NCBI RefSeq assembly: GCF_003935375.1
Contig: NZ_RHQM01000012.1
Location: forward strand, 3,274-67,273
Direction: 5' to 3'
DNA length: 64,000 bases
From: Stutzerimonas xanthomarina
Lineage (GTDB): Bacteria; Pseudomonadota; Gammaproteobacteria; Pseudomonadales; Pseudomonadaceae
Below are positions 26,947-37,394 of the stretch, piece by piece. A program made the translations under genes and the position numbers. Every line of letters begins with the position of its first letter. Position 1 is the stretch's first letter. The notes beneath the pieces are model-generated. The model had not been told where the DNA came from. It searched no databases and was given only the letters and a program-made list of their open reading frames with translations.

Positions 26947-28275
26947 ATGGCTAAGCAAGGTGCTCTCTCCGCGCTGAGTAATGGTGGTCTGTCCGAACTC
27001 TGGGCTCGTCTGCGCTTTCTGTTCATGGCGATCATCGTCTATCGGATTGGCGCACACATCCCTGTTCCCGGGATAAATCCCGATCGGCTGGCCGAGCTGT
27101 TCCGTCAGAACGAGGGGACCATCCTTAGCTTGTTCAACATGTTTTCCGGTGGTGCGCTGGAGCGCATGAGTATTTTTGCTTTGGGGATCATGCCGTACAT
27201 TTCGGCATCGATCATCATGCAGCTCATGACCGCTGTCAGCCCACAGCTGGAGCAGTTGAAGAAAGAAGGTGAGGCCGGTCGTCGCAAGATCAGTCAGTAC
27301 ACGCGTTACGGTACGCTCGTGCTGGCCATCGTTCAGGCGATCGGTATGTCGGTCGGGTTGGCGGGGCAAGGTGTCGCGTTCAGCAACGATTTCGGCTTCT
27401 ACTTCGTGGCCATCACGACGTTCGTGTCTGGTGCGATGTTCATGATGTGGCTGGGTGAGCAGATCACCGAGCGTGGCGTTGGCAACGGTATCTCGATGTT
27501 GATCTTCGCAGGTATCGTCGCCGGCTTGCCGGGTGCGCTCGGTCAATCGTTCGAATCTGCTCGCCAGGGCGATATCAATATCATCGCGCTGCTTGCTGTT
27601 GGCCTGCTCGCTGTAGCGATCATCGGTTTCGTGGTGTTTATCGAGCGTGGTCAGCGCCGTATCGCGGTTCACTACGCGAAGCGTCAGCAGGGCCGTAAGG
27701 TCTTTGCCGCGCAGACCAGTCACTTGCCGTTGAAGGTGAATATGGCGGGGGTCATCCCGGCTATCTTTGCCAGCAGCATTCTGCTGTTCCCGGCTTCGCT
27801 GGGGCAGTGGTTCGGTCAGTCAGAGAGCATGGGCTGGTTGGCTGACATTTCGCAGGCGATCGCGCCCGGGCAGCCGTTGAACATTCTGCTGTTCAGTGCC
27901 GGGATCATCTTCTTCTGCTTCTTCTATACGGCATTGATGTTCAATCCGAAAGACGTAGCAGAGAACCTGAAGAAGTCTGGCGCGTTTATTCCCGGGATTC
28001 GTCCTGGTGAGCAGTCGGCTCGCTACATTGATGGCGTGTTGACTCGTTTGACCATGTTCGGCGCCCTGTACATGACGGCTGTCTGCCTGCTGCCACAGTT
28101 TCTTGTGGTTGCAGCCAACGTGCCGTTCTACCTTGGTGGGACCTCGTTGCTGATCGTGGTCGTGGTTGTAATGGACTTCATGTCCCAAGTGCAGTCACAC
28201 CTCATGTCGCACCAGTACGATTCCCTCATGAAGAAAGCCAACCTGAAGGGCTACGGCAGTGGAATGCTCCGCTGA
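26947..28275 (+). CDS. secY: Preprotein translocase channel subunit SecY
   Basis: SecY is the protein-conducting channel of the inner membrane. At 442 aa it has ten predicted membrane segments, with the first at about residues 20-42. The conserved cytoplasmic loop [21 protein letters not shown] is present. It works with SecE, encoded at 1302. rpmJ follows after 29 bp. Confidence 0.98.
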   Translation: MAKQGALSALSNGGLSELWARLRFLFMAIIVYRIGAHIPVPGINPDRLAELFRQNEGTILSLFNMFSGGALERMSIFALGIMPYISASIIMQLMTAVSPQLEQLKKEGEAGRRKISQYTRYGTLVLAIVQAIGMSVGLAGQGVAFSNDFGFYFVAITTFVSGAMFMMWLGEQITERGVGNGISMLIFAGIVAGLPGALGQSFESARQGDINIIALLAVGLLAVAIIGFVVFIERGQRRIAVHYAKRQQGRKVFAAQTSHLPLKVNMAGVIPAIFASSILLFPASLGQWFGQSESMGWLADISQAIAPGQPLNILLFSAGIIFFCFFYTALMFNPKDVAENLKKSGAFIPGIRPGEQSARYIDGVLTRLTMFGALYMTAVCLLPQFLVVAANVPFYLGGTSLLIVVVVVMDFMSQVQSHLMSHQYDSLMKKANLKGYGSGMLR

Positions 28276-28304
28276 GGTGGCTCGTAAGGTTCTAGGAGTT
28301 GGTG

Positions 28305-28421
28305 ATGAAAGTTCGTGCATCGGTTAAAAAGCTGTGCCGTAACTGCAAGATCATCCGTCGCGACGGTGTCGTGCGCGTGATCTGTAGCGCAGAACCGCGT
28401 CACAAGCAGCGCCAAGGCTGA
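28305..28421 (+). CDS. rpmJ: 50S ribosomal protein L36 (zinc-binding type)
   Basis: A 38-codon gene, [20 protein letters not shown]..., with TAGGAG upstream. The zinc ribbon ligands C11, C14, C27 and H32 (CRNC...CSAEPRH) are all present, so this is the zinc-containing paralogue. In zinc-poor cells pseudomonads may use a zinc-free paralogue encoded elsewhere. It ends the spc genes. Confidence 0.96.
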   Translation: MKVRASVKKLCRNCKIIRRDGVVRVICSAEPRHKQRQG

Positions 28422-28437
28422 TTGTGTAAGGCGTTAT

Positions 28438-28465
28438 AACCCGGCAGCTAGTGCGCTGCCGGGTT
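28438..28465 (+). terminator. Hairpin terminator after rpmJ
   Basis: An 11-bp perfect stem AACCCGGCAGC (28438-28448) / GCTGCCGGGTT (28455-28465) is followed by AT-rich GAATATTTGTT. The last two bases of the 3' arm are also the first two bases of the next -35 box. Confidence 0.65.
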
Positions 28466-28492
28466 GAATATTTGTTATTACAGCGTTAATAT
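28464..28492 (+). promoter_or_regulatory. Candidate promoter of the alpha operon
   Basis: TTGAAT (28464-28469) and TAATAT (28487-28492) are spaced by 17 bp, giving a leader of about 52 nt before rpsM. That is too short for the full S4-binding pseudoknot known from E. coli. Confidence 0.65.
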
Positions 28493-28550
28493 CTCGCGCC
28501 CTTTTCTTGGCTTCCGGGGCGTAGGTAGCTGTCAATTGGAGTTTCACTGA

Positions 28551-28907
28551 ATGGCCCGTATTGCAGGCGTCAACATTCCGGATAACAAGCACACTGTTAT
28601 CTCGCTGACCTACATCTACGGTGTTGGTCGCACCCGTGCACAGGAAATCTGTGCTGCTACCGGTGTGAATCCGGCAGCGAAGATCAAGGATCTTTCCGAC
28701 GAGCAGGTCGAACTGCTGCGTGGCGAAGTCGGCAAGTTCATCGTTGAAGGCGACCTGCGTCGCGAAGTCAACATGAAAATCAAGCGCTTGATGGACCTGG
28801 GTTGCTATCGCGGCCTGCGTCATCGTCGTGGTCTGCCGGTTCGCGGTCAGCGTACCAAGACCAACGCACGTACCCGTAAGGGCCCGCGCAAGCCGATCCG
28901 CAAGTAA
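28551..28907 (+). CDS. rpsM: 30S ribosomal protein S13
   Basis: S13 (118 aa) contacts P-site tRNA and bridges to the 50S subunit. Ends [20 protein letters not shown] then a basic tail, the family signature. First gene of the alpha operon. Confidence 0.97.
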   Translation: MARIAGVNIPDNKHTVISLTYIYGVGRTRAQEICAATGVNPAAKIKDLSDEQVELLRGEVGKFIVEGDLRREVNMKIKRLMDLGCYRGLRHRRGLPVRGQRTKTNARTRKGPRKPIRK

Positions 28908-28937
28908 TCGCGTTAGCGAATCGACAGGAATTTAGTC

Positions 28938-29327
28938 ATGGCAAAACCTGCTGCTCGTCCTCGTAAAAAAGTCAAAAAGACAGTGGTTGATGGCATCGCC
29001 CACATCCACGCGTCTTTCAACAACACCATCGTGACCATCACCGATCGTCAGGGCAATGCGTTGTCCTGGGCTACTTCGGGTGGTTCCGGTTTCCGCGGCT
29101 CGCGTAAGAGCACTCCGTTCGCTGCCCAGATCGCTGCAGAGCGCGCTGGTCAGGCTGCGCTGGAGTACGGCCTGAAGAACCTCGACGTCAACGTCAAGGG
29201 CCCAGGTCCGGGTCGGGAGTCCGCCGTGCGTGCTTTGAACGCATGTGGTTATAAAATCGCCAGCATCACCGACGTGACGCCTATCCCGCATAACGGGTGC
29301 CGTCCGCCGAAGAAGCGCCGCGTGTAA
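28938..29327 (+). CDS. rpsK: 30S ribosomal protein S11
   Basis: S11 (129 aa) lies in the 30S platform near the mRNA exit. Conserved [17 protein letters not shown] and the C-terminal [18 protein letters not shown] are present. Confidence 0.97.
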
Positions 29328-29344
29328 TCAGGAGACAGTGAAGA

Positions 29345-29965
29345 ATGGCTCGTTATATTGGTCCCAAGTGCAAACTGTCTCGTCGTGAAGGCACCGATCT
29401 CTTCCTGAAGAGTGGTGCGCGCGCGCTCGAATCCAAGTGCAATATCGAAACCCCGCCGGGTGTTCACGGTCAGCGTCGCGGACGTCTGTCCGATTACGGC
29501 ACCCAGCTGCGTGAAAAGCAGAAGGTACGCCGCATCTACGGTGTGCTGGAGCGTCAGTTCAGTGGTTATTACAAGGAAGCAGCCAGCCGTAAGGGCGCTA
29601 CCGGTGAGAATCTGCTGCAGCTGCTCGAGTGCCGTCTGGACAACGTCGTGTACCGCATGGGCTTCGGCTCTACTCGTGCCGAATCGCGTCAGCTGGTCTC
29701 GCACAAGTCAATCAGCGTCAACGGTCAGACCGTGAACATTCCGTCTTACCAGGTCAAGGCCGGTGACGTAGTGGCTGTTCGTGAGAAGTGCCGTAACCAG
29801 CTGCGTATCGCCCAGGCCCTCGAACTGTGCGCTCAGCGCGGTCGCGTTGAATGGGTCGAAGTAGATGCCGACAAGAAATCCGGTGTTTTCAAGAATGTTC
29901 CGGCTCGCAGCGATCTGTCCGCCGACATCAACGAAAACCTGATTGTCGAGCTCTACTCCAAGTAA
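29345..29965 (+). CDS. rpsD: 30S ribosomal protein S4
   Basis: S4 (206 aa) initiates 30S body assembly and represses the alpha operon in E. coli. The C-terminal S4 RNA-binding domain ([20 protein letters not shown]) is clear. The zinc-type cysteines found in some S4 homologues are absent. Confidence 0.97.
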   Translation: MARYIGPKCKLSRREGTDLFLKSGARALESKCNIETPPGVHGQRRGRLSDYGTQLREKQKVRRIYGVLERQFSGYYKEAASRKGATGENLLQLLECRLDNVVYRMGFGSTRAESRQLVSHKSISVNGQTVNIPSYQVKAGDVVAVREKCRNQLRIAQALELCAQRGRVEWVEVDADKKSGVFKNVPARSDLSADINENLIVELYSK

Positions 29966-29987
29966 GGGCTAGAAAATAGGTGTATCC

Positions 29988-30989
29988 ATGCAGAGTTCGG
30001 TAAATGAGTTCCTGACCCCCCGCCATATCGATGTGCAGGTGGTCAGTCCGACCCGTGCCAAGATCACTCTCGAGCCCCTCGAGCGTGGTTTTGGCCACAC
30101 CCTTGGCAACGCGCTGCGTCGTATTCTGTTGTCCTCCATGCCCGGCTGCGCTGTGGTCGAGGCGGAGATCGACGGTGTGCTCCACGAGTACAGCGCCATC
30201 GAGGGCGTGCAGGAAGATGTCATCGAAATCCTGCTCAACCTCAAAGGTATCGCCATCAAGCTGCACGGCCGTGATGAAGTGACCTTGAGCCTGGTGAAGA
30301 AGGGCGCGGGCGCTGTTACCGCTGCCGATATCCAGCTGGATCACGATGTCGAAATCGTCAATGGCGATCACCTGATCGCCAATCTGGCGGCCAACGGCTC
30401 GCTCAACATGAAGCTCAAGGTCGCTCGCGGCCGCGGTTACGAGCCTGCTGATGCGCGTCAGAGCGATGAAGACGAAAGCCGTAGCATCGGTCGTCTGCAG
30501 CTCGACGCCACTTTCAGCCCGGTTCGTCGCGTGGCTTACGTGGTCGAAAATGCTCGTGTCGAGCAGCGCACCAACCTGGACAAACTGGTCATTGACCTGG
30601 AAACCAACGGCACCCTGGATCCCGAAGAGGCGATCCGTCGTGCAGCGACCATCCTGCAGCAACAGCTGGCTGCGTTCGTCGACCTCAAGGGCGACAGCGA
30701 GCCGGTTGTAATCGAGCAGGAAGACGAGATCGATCCGATCCTGTTGCGTCCGGTTGATGACCTGGAGCTGACCGTACGTTCGGCCAACTGCCTGAAGGCG
30801 GAAAACATCTACTACATTGGTGATCTGATTCAGCGCACCGAAGTAGAGCTGTTGAAGACGCCGAATCTGGGCAAGAAGTCCCTGACTGAGATCAAGGACG
30901 TTCTGGCTTCGCGTGGTTTGTCCCTCGGTATGCGTCTGGATAACTGGCCGCCGGCAAGTCTCAAGAAGGACGATAAGGCCACTGCCTGA
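29988..30989 (+). CDS. rpoA: DNA-directed RNA polymerase subunit alpha
   Basis: RpoA (333 aa) dimerises to scaffold polymerase assembly. The N-terminal domain carries [20 protein letters not shown]. After a linker near residue 235, the C-terminal domain ([20 protein letters not shown]) binds UP elements and activators such as ANR. Translation starts at ATG 29988. Confidence 0.98.
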   Translation: MQSSVNEFLTPRHIDVQVVSPTRAKITLEPLERGFGHTLGNALRRILLSSMPGCAVVEAEIDGVLHEYSAIEGVQEDVIEILLNLKGIAIKLHGRDEVTLSLVKKGAGAVTAADIQLDHDVEIVNGDHLIANLAANGSLNMKLKVARGRGYEPADARQSDEDESRSIGRLQLDATFSPVRRVAYVVENARVEQRTNLDKLVIDLETNGTLDPEEAIRRAATILQQQLAAFVDLKGDSEPVVIEQEDEIDPILLRPVDDLELTVRSANCLKAENIYYIGDLIQRTEVELLKTPNLGKKSLTEIKDVLASRGLSLGMRLDNWPPASLKKDDKATA

Positions 30990-31034
30990 TCGCCCCCAGT
31001 AACCGAACTGAACGTTTGGTAAGGAATTTCAATC

Positions 31035-31421
31035 ATGCGTCATCGTAAAAGTGGCCGTCACCTGAGCCGCACCAGCGCCCACCGCAAGGCCATGTTTCAA
31101 AACATGGCGGTGTCGCTGTTCCAGCACGAACTGATCAAGACCACCCTGCCCAAGGCCAAGGAGCTGCGTCGCGTTGCCGAGCCGCTGATCACCCTGGCTA
31201 AGGAAGATAGCGTCGCTAACCGTCGTCTGGCTTTCGACCGTACTCGTTCGAAGGCTGCCGTAGGCAAGCTGTTCAACGATCTGGGCAAGCGTTACGCCAC
31301 CCGTCAGGGCGGCTATCTGCGTATCCTCAAGTGCGGCTTCCGCGCTGGTGACAACGCACCTATGGCTTACGTCGAGCTGGTTGACCGTCCGGTCACTGGT
31401 GAAGTGGAAGCCGCCGAGTAA
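31035..31421 (+). CDS. rplQ: 50S ribosomal protein L17
   Basis: L17 (128 aa) is the last gene of the alpha operon. Starts [20 protein letters not shown], as in all bacterial L17 proteins. A strong terminator follows 21 bp downstream. Confidence 0.97.
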   Translation: MRHRKSGRHLSRTSAHRKAMFQNMAVSLFQHELIKTTLPKAKELRRVAEPLITLAKEDSVANRRLAFDRTRSKAAVGKLFNDLGKRYATRQGGYLRILKCGFRAGDNAPMAYVELVDRPVTGEVEAAE

Positions 31422-31442
31422 GATCGGTAGCGGCAATTAAAA

Positions 31443-31468
31443 ACCGAGCCTTTTGGCTCGGTTTTTTT
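31443..31468 (+). terminator. Intrinsic terminator of the alpha operon
   Basis: ACCGAGCC (31443-31450) pairs with GGCTCGGT (31455-31462) around TTTT, preceded by A5 and followed by a run of seven T. It closes the 31-kb translation block. Confidence 0.93.
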
Positions 31469-31508
31469 ATGCCCATAGGATTCTGAGAGACTGGCTCTAT
31501 AAGGGGCG

Positions 31509-31551
31509 TTGATCTTCATCATTAGTCGGCGTTGCGCTTGCTTCCTATGAT
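31509..31551 (+). promoter_or_regulatory. katA promoter with an ANR/FNR-type box
   Basis: TTGATCTTCATCAT (31509-31522) matches 9 of the 10 fixed bases of TTGAT-N4-ATCAA. A -10-like TATGAT follows at 31546-31551. The box centre would be at about -42 from the predicted start near 31557, the class II activator position, and no good -35 is seen. KatA of P. aeruginosa is reported to be ANR-dependent under low oxygen, which fits. Confidence 0.6.
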
Positions 31552-31615
31552 GGCATTCAACCAGCAGGTACTTACCAAGACCCTGGAAGCTATTGAATAC
31601 CAAGGAGCTGCAACC

Positions 31616-33076
31616 ATGACTGACAAGCAGAAGCTCACAACCGTTGCCGGTGCGCCGGTATCCGAAAACCAGAACTCCATGACTGCGGGCCGCCGTGGTC
31701 CCATGCTGCTTCAGGACGTATGGTTTCTAGAGAAGCTCGCTCATTTCGACCGGGAGGTGATTCCGGAGCGGCGCATGCATGCGAAGGGGTCGGGGGCGTT
31801 CGGAGAATTCGTCGTCACCCATGACATCACCCGCTACACCAAAGCCAAGCTGTTTTCCGAGATCGGCAAGCGCACTCCGCTGTTCGCGCGCTTTTCGACC
31901 GTCGCAGGCGAGCGTGGTGCCGCCGATGCCGAGCGTGACATTCGTGGTTACGCACTGAAGTTCTACACCGAGCAAGGCAACTGGGACATGGTGGGCAATA
32001 ACACGCCGGTGTTCTTTTTCCGCGATCCACTGAAGTTTCCGGACCTCAACCACGCAGTAAAACGCGATCCGCGCACCAACATGCGCAGCGCGAACAACAA
32101 CTGGGACTTCTGGACCGGGCTGCCTGAAGCCTTGCACCAGATCACCTATGTCATGGGCGATCGGGGCATTCCGGCGTCGTACCGCCATATGCACGGTTTC
32201 GGTTCGCACACCTACAGCTTCATCAGTCCGAACAACGAGCGTTTCTGGGTGAAGTTTCACTTTCGGACCCAGCAGGGCATCAAGAATCTCACCGACGCCG
32301 AGGCGGCAGCCATCGTTGCCAATGACCGGGAGAGTTCGCAGCGCGATCTGTTTGAGGCCATCGAGCGTGGCGAATATCCACGTTGGACGATGTATGTGCA
32401 GGTAATGCCAGAGGCCGACGCCGCCAAGGTGCCGTACCATCCGTTCGACCTCACCAAGGTCTGGCCGCATGCTGACTACCCGTTGATCGAGGTCGGCTAT
32501 TACGAACTCAACCGCAATCCCGACAACTACTTCCAGGATGTCGAGCAGGCGGCATTCACGCCGGCGAATGTCGTTCCGGGCATCAGCTTCTCTCCAGACC
32601 GTATGTTGCAGGGCCGTCTTTTCTCCTACGGGGATGCGCAACGCTACCGGCTGGGGGTGAATCACCATCAGATTCCAGTCAACGCTCCGCGTTGCCCGGT
32701 CCACAGCTACCATCGCGATGGTGCCATGCGCGTAGATGGCAATCAGGGCGGTCGTCTGCATTACGAGCCGAATACCTATGGCGAGTGGCAGGAACAGCCT
32801 GACTTCAGCGAGCCACCGCTGGCGCTCGAGGGGGCGGCGGATCGTTACGACTACCGTGCCGACGACGCCGATTACTTCACTCAGCCGGGCAACCTGTTCC
32901 GCTTGATGACGGCCGATGAACAGCAGCGGTTGTTCGAAAATACCGCTCGGTCGATGCAGGGAGTGGCGCGTCATATCAAGATTCGCCACATCAACCACTG
33001 CCTGAAGGCTGATCCGGCCTACGGAGCAGGTATTGCCGCCGCCCTGGATATTCCGCTGTCGGAAGTGCCGGTATAA
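31616..33076 (+). CDS. katA: Monofunctional heme catalase KatA
   Basis: KatA converts H2O2 to water and oxygen. At 486 aa it is a small-subunit (clade 3) catalase. Catalytic H55 ([10 protein letters not shown]) and N128 (GNNTPVFF), and the proximal haem ligand Y338 ([11 protein letters not shown]), are present. ATG 31616 is preceded by AAGGAG with 8-nt spacing. The frame extends 28 codons upstream but that would place the -10 box inside the gene. No signal peptide from this start. Confidence 0.96.
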   Translation: MTDKQKLTTVAGAPVSENQNSMTAGRRGPMLLQDVWFLEKLAHFDREVIPERRMHAKGSGAFGEFVVTHDITRYTKAKLFSEIGKRTPLFARFSTVAGERGAADAERDIRGYALKFYTEQGNWDMVGNNTPVFFFRDPLKFPDLNHAVKRDPRTNMRSANNNWDFWTGLPEALHQITYVMGDRGIPASYRHMHGFGSHTYSFISPNNERFWVKFHFRTQQGIKNLTDAEAAAIVANDRESSQRDLFEAIERGEYPRWTMYVQVMPEADAAKVPYHPFDLTKVWPHADYPLIEVGYYELNRNPDNYFQDVEQAAFTPANVVPGISFSPDRMLQGRLFSYGDAQRYRLGVNHHQIPVNAPRCPVHSYHRDGAMRVDGNQGGRLHYEPNTYGEWQEQPDFSEPPLALEGAADRYDYRADDADYFTQPGNLFRLMTADEQQRLFENTARSMQGVARHIKIRHINHCLKADPAYGAGIAAALDIPLSEVPV

Positions 33077-33103
33077 GCGATTCGCGGTATCCGCAGGATC
33101 GAG

Positions 33104-33129
33104 AAGCCCGCAGCGAGTGCTGCGGGCTT
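33104..33129 (+). terminator. Terminator after katA
   Basis: AAGCCCGCAGC (33104-33114) pairs perfectly with GCTGCGGGCTT (33119-33129) around GAGT, followed by TCCTGTTTCTT. It serves katA and, on the other strand, may end the M14 gene remnant. Confidence 0.8.
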
Positions 33130-33145
33130 TCCTGTTTCTTCAGCG

Positions 33146-34309
33146 CTATTCGTGGGGATTGTTGAGCGGCTTATCGCTCTCCTGTCCGAGTGGCAGAAGG
33201 CGATCGGCCTCTGCCGGATCGATCGCCGTCAGGCTACCGTCGGCAGTTGCGACAAGCACGGCCTCAAGCATTTCACGCACATTGTTGCGCAGCATGCCGA
33301 CAGACTTCTGGCCGCGACTGTTCAATCCGCCGATTTCCATGAGCACGCTGCCGCCCAATGGGCCTGTTTCGCAGGCGGCCAGTCGCTCGGTCCCCAGCAG
33401 GCCGTATGCGTTTCGGGCAATGTCTGGATCGCCGCCGCCGCGGCGGACATCGCCGTTGGGGTGCTCATAGTAGTAGTTGGTGATTTCCATGAAGCCAAGC
33501 TGCGTGGAGCGCTGCTTCATCACGATTGCCAGCTGCTTCGACAGTGCTACCGCTTCCGGGGCGACATCCGGGTGAGTTGACCAGGTGATCTACCAGCCAG
33601 ATGGGACGGTAACGGTCATAGATGCCGCGTACCGCAACCGCTTCGGGCACCGGGTTCTGCCCCGGGTTGAAGTGCCGCTCACTGGCCAGGCCTGGATTGC
33701 AGCGTATCTGCATGCTCTTGCTCCAGTCTGTCCAGTGGTAGCGGTTGATGTCGTAGCTAAATTGGCGTTGGCCGTCGGCATTGGTGAAGGCGGTCACGTT
33801 GGCGCCGAGGTGCTGATCCAACTTGGCAGGATTCAGGGTGCCATCGGCGCGCAGGCAGTCAGCGCTGGTTTGCGGGGCGCTGAAATCCATGTTGCCGCGA
33901 CTGAAACGCTCGGCGCCGTCCGGGTTGACCCTCGGCACGATCAGCACCTGCAGATTATCCAGTACCTGGCGGGACAAGGCCCCGCCCGAGGCAAGGCGTT
34001 TTATCAGGTTGACCGCCGCTTCGGTGCCGTGCTGTTGGGTGATGATCATCACGGCTGGTTTGTCTGAATTACCCAGCCTAGCCAGATTGGCCGACCTTCG
34101 TTGCTGCTGCCGGCCTGTTCTAGTCGCAGGGCATCCGGGAAGCGTCGTGAAAGTGCGTTGAGCTGATCGTACAGCTGGTTGTTGCTCATGAACGCCTCCA
34201 GCGAGACGTTCTGCTCATTGGTGATCCAAAGGCCGTTGGGTTGGGCGGCAGCGGCGCGACCGGGTAGCAGGCCGGCGCCAAGCAGGCAGGCAGCAAGCGC
34301 AATTCGCAT
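33146..34309 (-). pseudogene. M14-family zinc carboxypeptidase, broken
   Basis: Three reading-frame pieces together resemble a secreted M14 metallocarboxypeptidase. The first has a signal peptide (MRIALAACLLGAGLLPGRAA, ATG 34309 after AAGGAG). It runs out of frame near 34085, where one base seems missing; the next frame resumes at NSDKPAVMIITQQHGTEA with the zinc ligands H and E of HGTE. The second ends near 33585, where WLVDH joins the WSTHPDVAPEAVAL of a third frame. Residues normally between these are absent, so this is a deletion that also shifts frame. The last piece runs to 33146. With two separate lesions a functional enzyme is unlikely. From memory, P. aeruginosa has bfrA in this slot. 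Confidence 0.8.
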
Positions 34310-34419
34310 CAGGATTTCTCCTTGTCGGGCTGAGAGTGTCCCTTCCAACTGCCCGGCGGGATCCGTAGTGGACCCCGCTGCGCTTGCGCTTGATGCCGAG
34401 ACGGCTGCCGACGCGATGA

Positions 34420-37263
34420 TCAGCCCGCCGAGCGGTCGCGCTCGAGTAACGGTTTGAGGAAATGACCGGTATGAGACTGGGCCATGCCTGCCACCTCTTC
34501 CGGCGTACCGCAGGCAATGATCTGGCCACCCTTCGAGCCGCCTTCCGGGCCGAGATCCACCAGCCAGTCGGCCGTCTTGATGACGTCAAGGTTGTGCTCG
34601 ATCACCACGACCGTATTGCCGTGGTCGCGCAGACGGTGCAGTACGTCGAGCAGCTGCTGGATATCGGCGAAATGCAGGCCGGTGGTGGGTTCATCAAGGA
34701 TGTACAGCGTCTTGCCCGTGTCACGCTTGGACAGCTCGCGGGACAGCTTGACGCGCTGCGCCTCACCGCCAGACAGGGTCGTCGCACTCTGCCCCAGCTT
34801 GATGTAGGACAGCCCAACATCCATCAACGTCTGCAGTTTTCGCGCGACGGCCGGCACCGGATCGAAGAACTCGCGGGCTTCCTCGATAGTCATGTCGAGC
34901 ACTTCGGTGATGCTCTTGCCCTTGTACTTCACCTCCAGCGTTTCGCGGTTGTAGCGCTTGCCCTTGCACACGTCGCAGGGCACGTAGATGTCGGGCAGGA
35001 AGTGCATTTCCACCTTGATCACGCCGTCGCCCTGGCAGGCTTCGCAGCGTCCGCCCTTGACGTTGAAAGAGAAGCGGCCCGGACCGTAGCCGCGTGAGCG
35101 CGCTTCCGGTACGCCGGCAAACAGCTCGCGAATCGGCGTGAACAGCCCCGTGTAGGTCGCCGGGTTGGAGCGCGGGGTGCGGCCGATCGGGCTCTGATCG
35201 ATGTCCACCACCTTGTCCAGATGCTGCAGCCCATCGAAGCTGTCGTGCGGGGCTACTTCCAGCGTGGTCGCGCCATTGAGTGCAGTCGCCGTGATCGGGA
35301 ACAGCGTGTTGTTGATCAGCGTTGATTTGCCCGAGCCCGACACACCGGTGATGCAGGTGAGCAGGCCGACCGGAATCTCCAGGTCGACGTTGCGCAGGTT
35401 GTTGCCCCGCGCGCCCTTGAGCTTGAGCAGCATCTTCGGATCACGGCGGGTGCGCTCAGGCCGATAGTTGATCTTCACCCGGCCAGAGAGGTACTTGCCG
35501 GTCAGCGAATCCGGGTGCGCCATCACCTCGTCAGGTGTGCCTTCAGCGACGATGCGGCCGCCATGTATGCCGGCACCTGGACCGATGTCTACGACGTAGT
35601 CGGCGAGACGGATCGCATCCTCGTCATGCTCTACGACGATCACCGTATTGCCGATGTCGCGCAGGTGGCGAAGGGTGCCCAGCAAGCGTTCGTTGTCGCG
35701 CTGATGCAGGCCGATCGAAGGTTCGTCGAGTATGTACATCACCCCAACCAGGCCGGCGCCGATCTGACTGGCCAGGCGAATACGCTGGGCTTCGCCGCCG
35801 GACAGGGTGTCGGCGCTGCGATCCAGGGTCAGATAATCCAGGCCGACGTTGACCAGGAACTGCAGGCGTTCGCGGATCTCCTTGAGAATCTTGTCGGCGA
35901 TCTCGCCGCGTCGCCCGCTGAGCGAGAGGACGCCGAAGTAGTCGGTGGCGTCGCCGATGGGCATGGCCGTGACCGCAGGCAGGGTCTTGTCGCCAACCCA
36001 CACGTGGCGTGCTTCGCGGCGCAGACGCGTGCCGCGACAGTCCGGGCAGGGCTGGGTGCTGAGGTATTTGGCGAGCTCTTCGCGAACCGAATTGGACTCG
36101 GTTTCGCGGTAGCGGCGCTCCAGGTTGGGAACGATGCCTTCGAACGGGTGCGAACGCTTGACGATATCGCCGCGGTCGTTGAGGTAGCGGAACTCGACAT
36201 TCTCACGGCCGCTGCCGCGCAGGATGGACTTCTGATGATCGGCGGCCAGTGAGTCGAAAGGCTCGTCGAGGCTGAAGCCATAATGCGAGGCCAGTGAGCC
36301 GAGCATCTGGAAATAGTAAACGTTGCGCCGGTCCCAGCCGCGTATGGCGCCTTCGGCCAGGGTCAGCTCGCCATTGACCAGGCGCTTGGCGTCGAAGAAC
36401 TGCTTCACGCCCAGGCCGTCACAGGTGGGGCAGGCGCCGGCCGGGTTGTTGAAGGAGAACAGCTTGGGTTCAAGCTCGCTGATCGAGTGGCCGCAGATCG
36501 GGCAGGCGAAGCGTGCGGAGAAGATCATTTCCTCGCTGTCGTCGTCCTCTTCCATGGAGGCGACCAGGGCGATGCCATCGGCCAGCTTGAGCGCCGTTTC
36601 GAAGGATTCGGCCAGGCGCTGCTGCAGGTCGCCGCGAACCTTGAAGCGATCCACCACCACGTCGATCGAGTGCTTCTTCTGCTTGTCCAGCTTGGGTAGC
36701 TCGTCGAGCTCGTACAGCCGCCCGTTGATGCGGGCGCGCACGAAACCCTGAGCACGCAGTTCGTCGAACACGGCCAGGTGCTCGCCCTTGCGTTCGCGGA
36801 TGACCGGGGCCAGCAGCATCAGCTTGCGGCCTTCGGGCAGTGCCAGCACCTGGTCGACCATCTGGCTGACCGTCTGCGCTTCCAACGGGGCATCGTGATC
36901 TGGACAGCGCGGCGTGCCGACCCGCGCATAGAGCAGACGCAGGTAGTCGTAGATCTCGGTGATGGTGCCCACGGTGGAGCGCGGGTTGTGCGAGGTCGAT
37001 TTCTGCTCGATGGAGATCGCCGGGGAGAGCCCCTCGATGGTGTCGACGTCGGGCTTTTCCATCATCGAGAGGAACTGGCGCGCATACGCCGAAAGCGATT
37101 CGACGTAACGGCGTTGGCCTTCTGCGTAGAGAGTGTCGAATGCCAACGATGATTTGCCAGAACCGGACAAGCCGGTGATGACGATCAGCTTGTCGCGCGG
37201 CAGGGTGAGGTCGATGTTCTTCAGGTTGTGGGTGCGGGCCCCACGAATCAGAATCTTGTCCAA
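34420..37263 (-). CDS. uvrA: Excinuclease ABC subunit A
   Basis: UvrA is the damage-sensing ATPase of nucleotide excision repair; it loads UvrB. At 947 aa it has two ABC modules: Walker [10 protein letters not shown] near residue 31 and GVSGSGKST in the second half, and signature motifs [12 protein letters not shown] and [12 protein letters not shown]. Zinc modules CPICG...CPTC and CEAC...CDVC are complete. The start is TTG 37263 with GCGAGG upstream. I saw no CTGT-N8-ACAG LexA box in the upstream 130 bp. Confidence 0.97.
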   Translation of the reverse strand: MDKILIRGARTHNLKNIDLTLPRDKLIVITGLSGSGKSSLAFDTLYAEGQRRYVESLSAYARQFLSMMEKPDVDTIEGLSPAISIEQKSTSHNPRSTVGTITEIYDYLRLLYARVGTPRCPDHDAPLEAQTVSQMVDQVLALPEGRKLMLLAPVIRERKGEHLAVFDELRAQGFVRARINGRLYELDELPKLDKQKKHSIDVVVDRFKVRGDLQQRLAESFETALKLADGIALVASMEEDDDSEEMIFSARFACPICGHSISELEPKLFSFNNPAGACPTCDGLGVKQFFDAKRLVNGELTLAEGAIRGWDRRNVYYFQMLGSLASHYGFSLDEPFDSLAADHQKSILRGSGRENVEFRYLNDRGDIVKRSHPFEGIVPNLERRYRETESNSVREELAKYLSTQPCPDCRGTRLRREARHVWVGDKTLPAVTAMPIGDATDYFGVLSLSGRRGEIADKILKEIRERLQFLVNVGLDYLTLDRSADTLSGGEAQRIRLASQIGAGLVGVMYILDEPSIGLHQRDNERLLGTLRHLRDIGNTVIVVEHDEDAIRLADYVVDIGPGAGIHGGRIVAEGTPDEVMAHPDSLTGKYLSGRVKINYRPERTRRDPKMLLKLKGARGNNLRNVDLEIPVGLLTCITGVSGSGKSTLINNTLFPITATALNGATTLEVAPHDSFDGLQHLDKVVDIDQSPIGRTPRSNPATYTGLFTPIRELFAGVPEARSRGYGPGRFSFNVKGGRCEACQGDGVIKVEMHFLPDIYVPCDVCKGKRYNRETLEVKYKGKSITEVLDMTIEEAREFFDPVPAVARKLQTLMDVGLSYIKLGQSATTLSGGEAQRVKLSRELSKRDTGKTLYILDEPTTGLHFADIQQLLDVLHRLRDHGNTVVVIEHNLDVIKTADWLVDLGPEGGSKGGQIIACGTPEEVAGMAQSHTGHFLKPLLERDRSAG

Positions 37264-37294
37264 AACAGCCTCGCGTGGCGGGCGGAAACCCGAA

Positions 37295-37324
37295 AGTATA
37301 CGGCCGGGGTGATAGTCGCGGCAA
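37295..37324 (-). promoter_or_regulatory. Candidate sigma70 promoter of uvrA
   Basis: On the minus strand TTGCCG (37324-37319) and TATACT (37300-37295) are spaced by 18 bp. The transcript start would fall within about 30 bp of the uvrA TTG codon. Confidence 0.55.
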
Positions 37325-37394
37325 AACCGCGCGCCTGTGCCGAACAGGGTAGGGCTGCTAGAATCGCCGCCGGTTCATACAAGCGAGACCCTCC

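Noticed and set aside
31532..31615. N-terminal extension of KatA by 28 codons
   Set aside because: No good ribosome site; AAGGAG is placed ideally for ATG 31616; the extension covers the -10 box and is not typical of catalases.
37335..37347. CTGTGCCGAACAG palindrome between uvrA and the transporter gene, considered as a LexA box
   Set aside because: The half sites are only 5 bp apart; LexA boxes of this group need CTGT-N8-ACAG.
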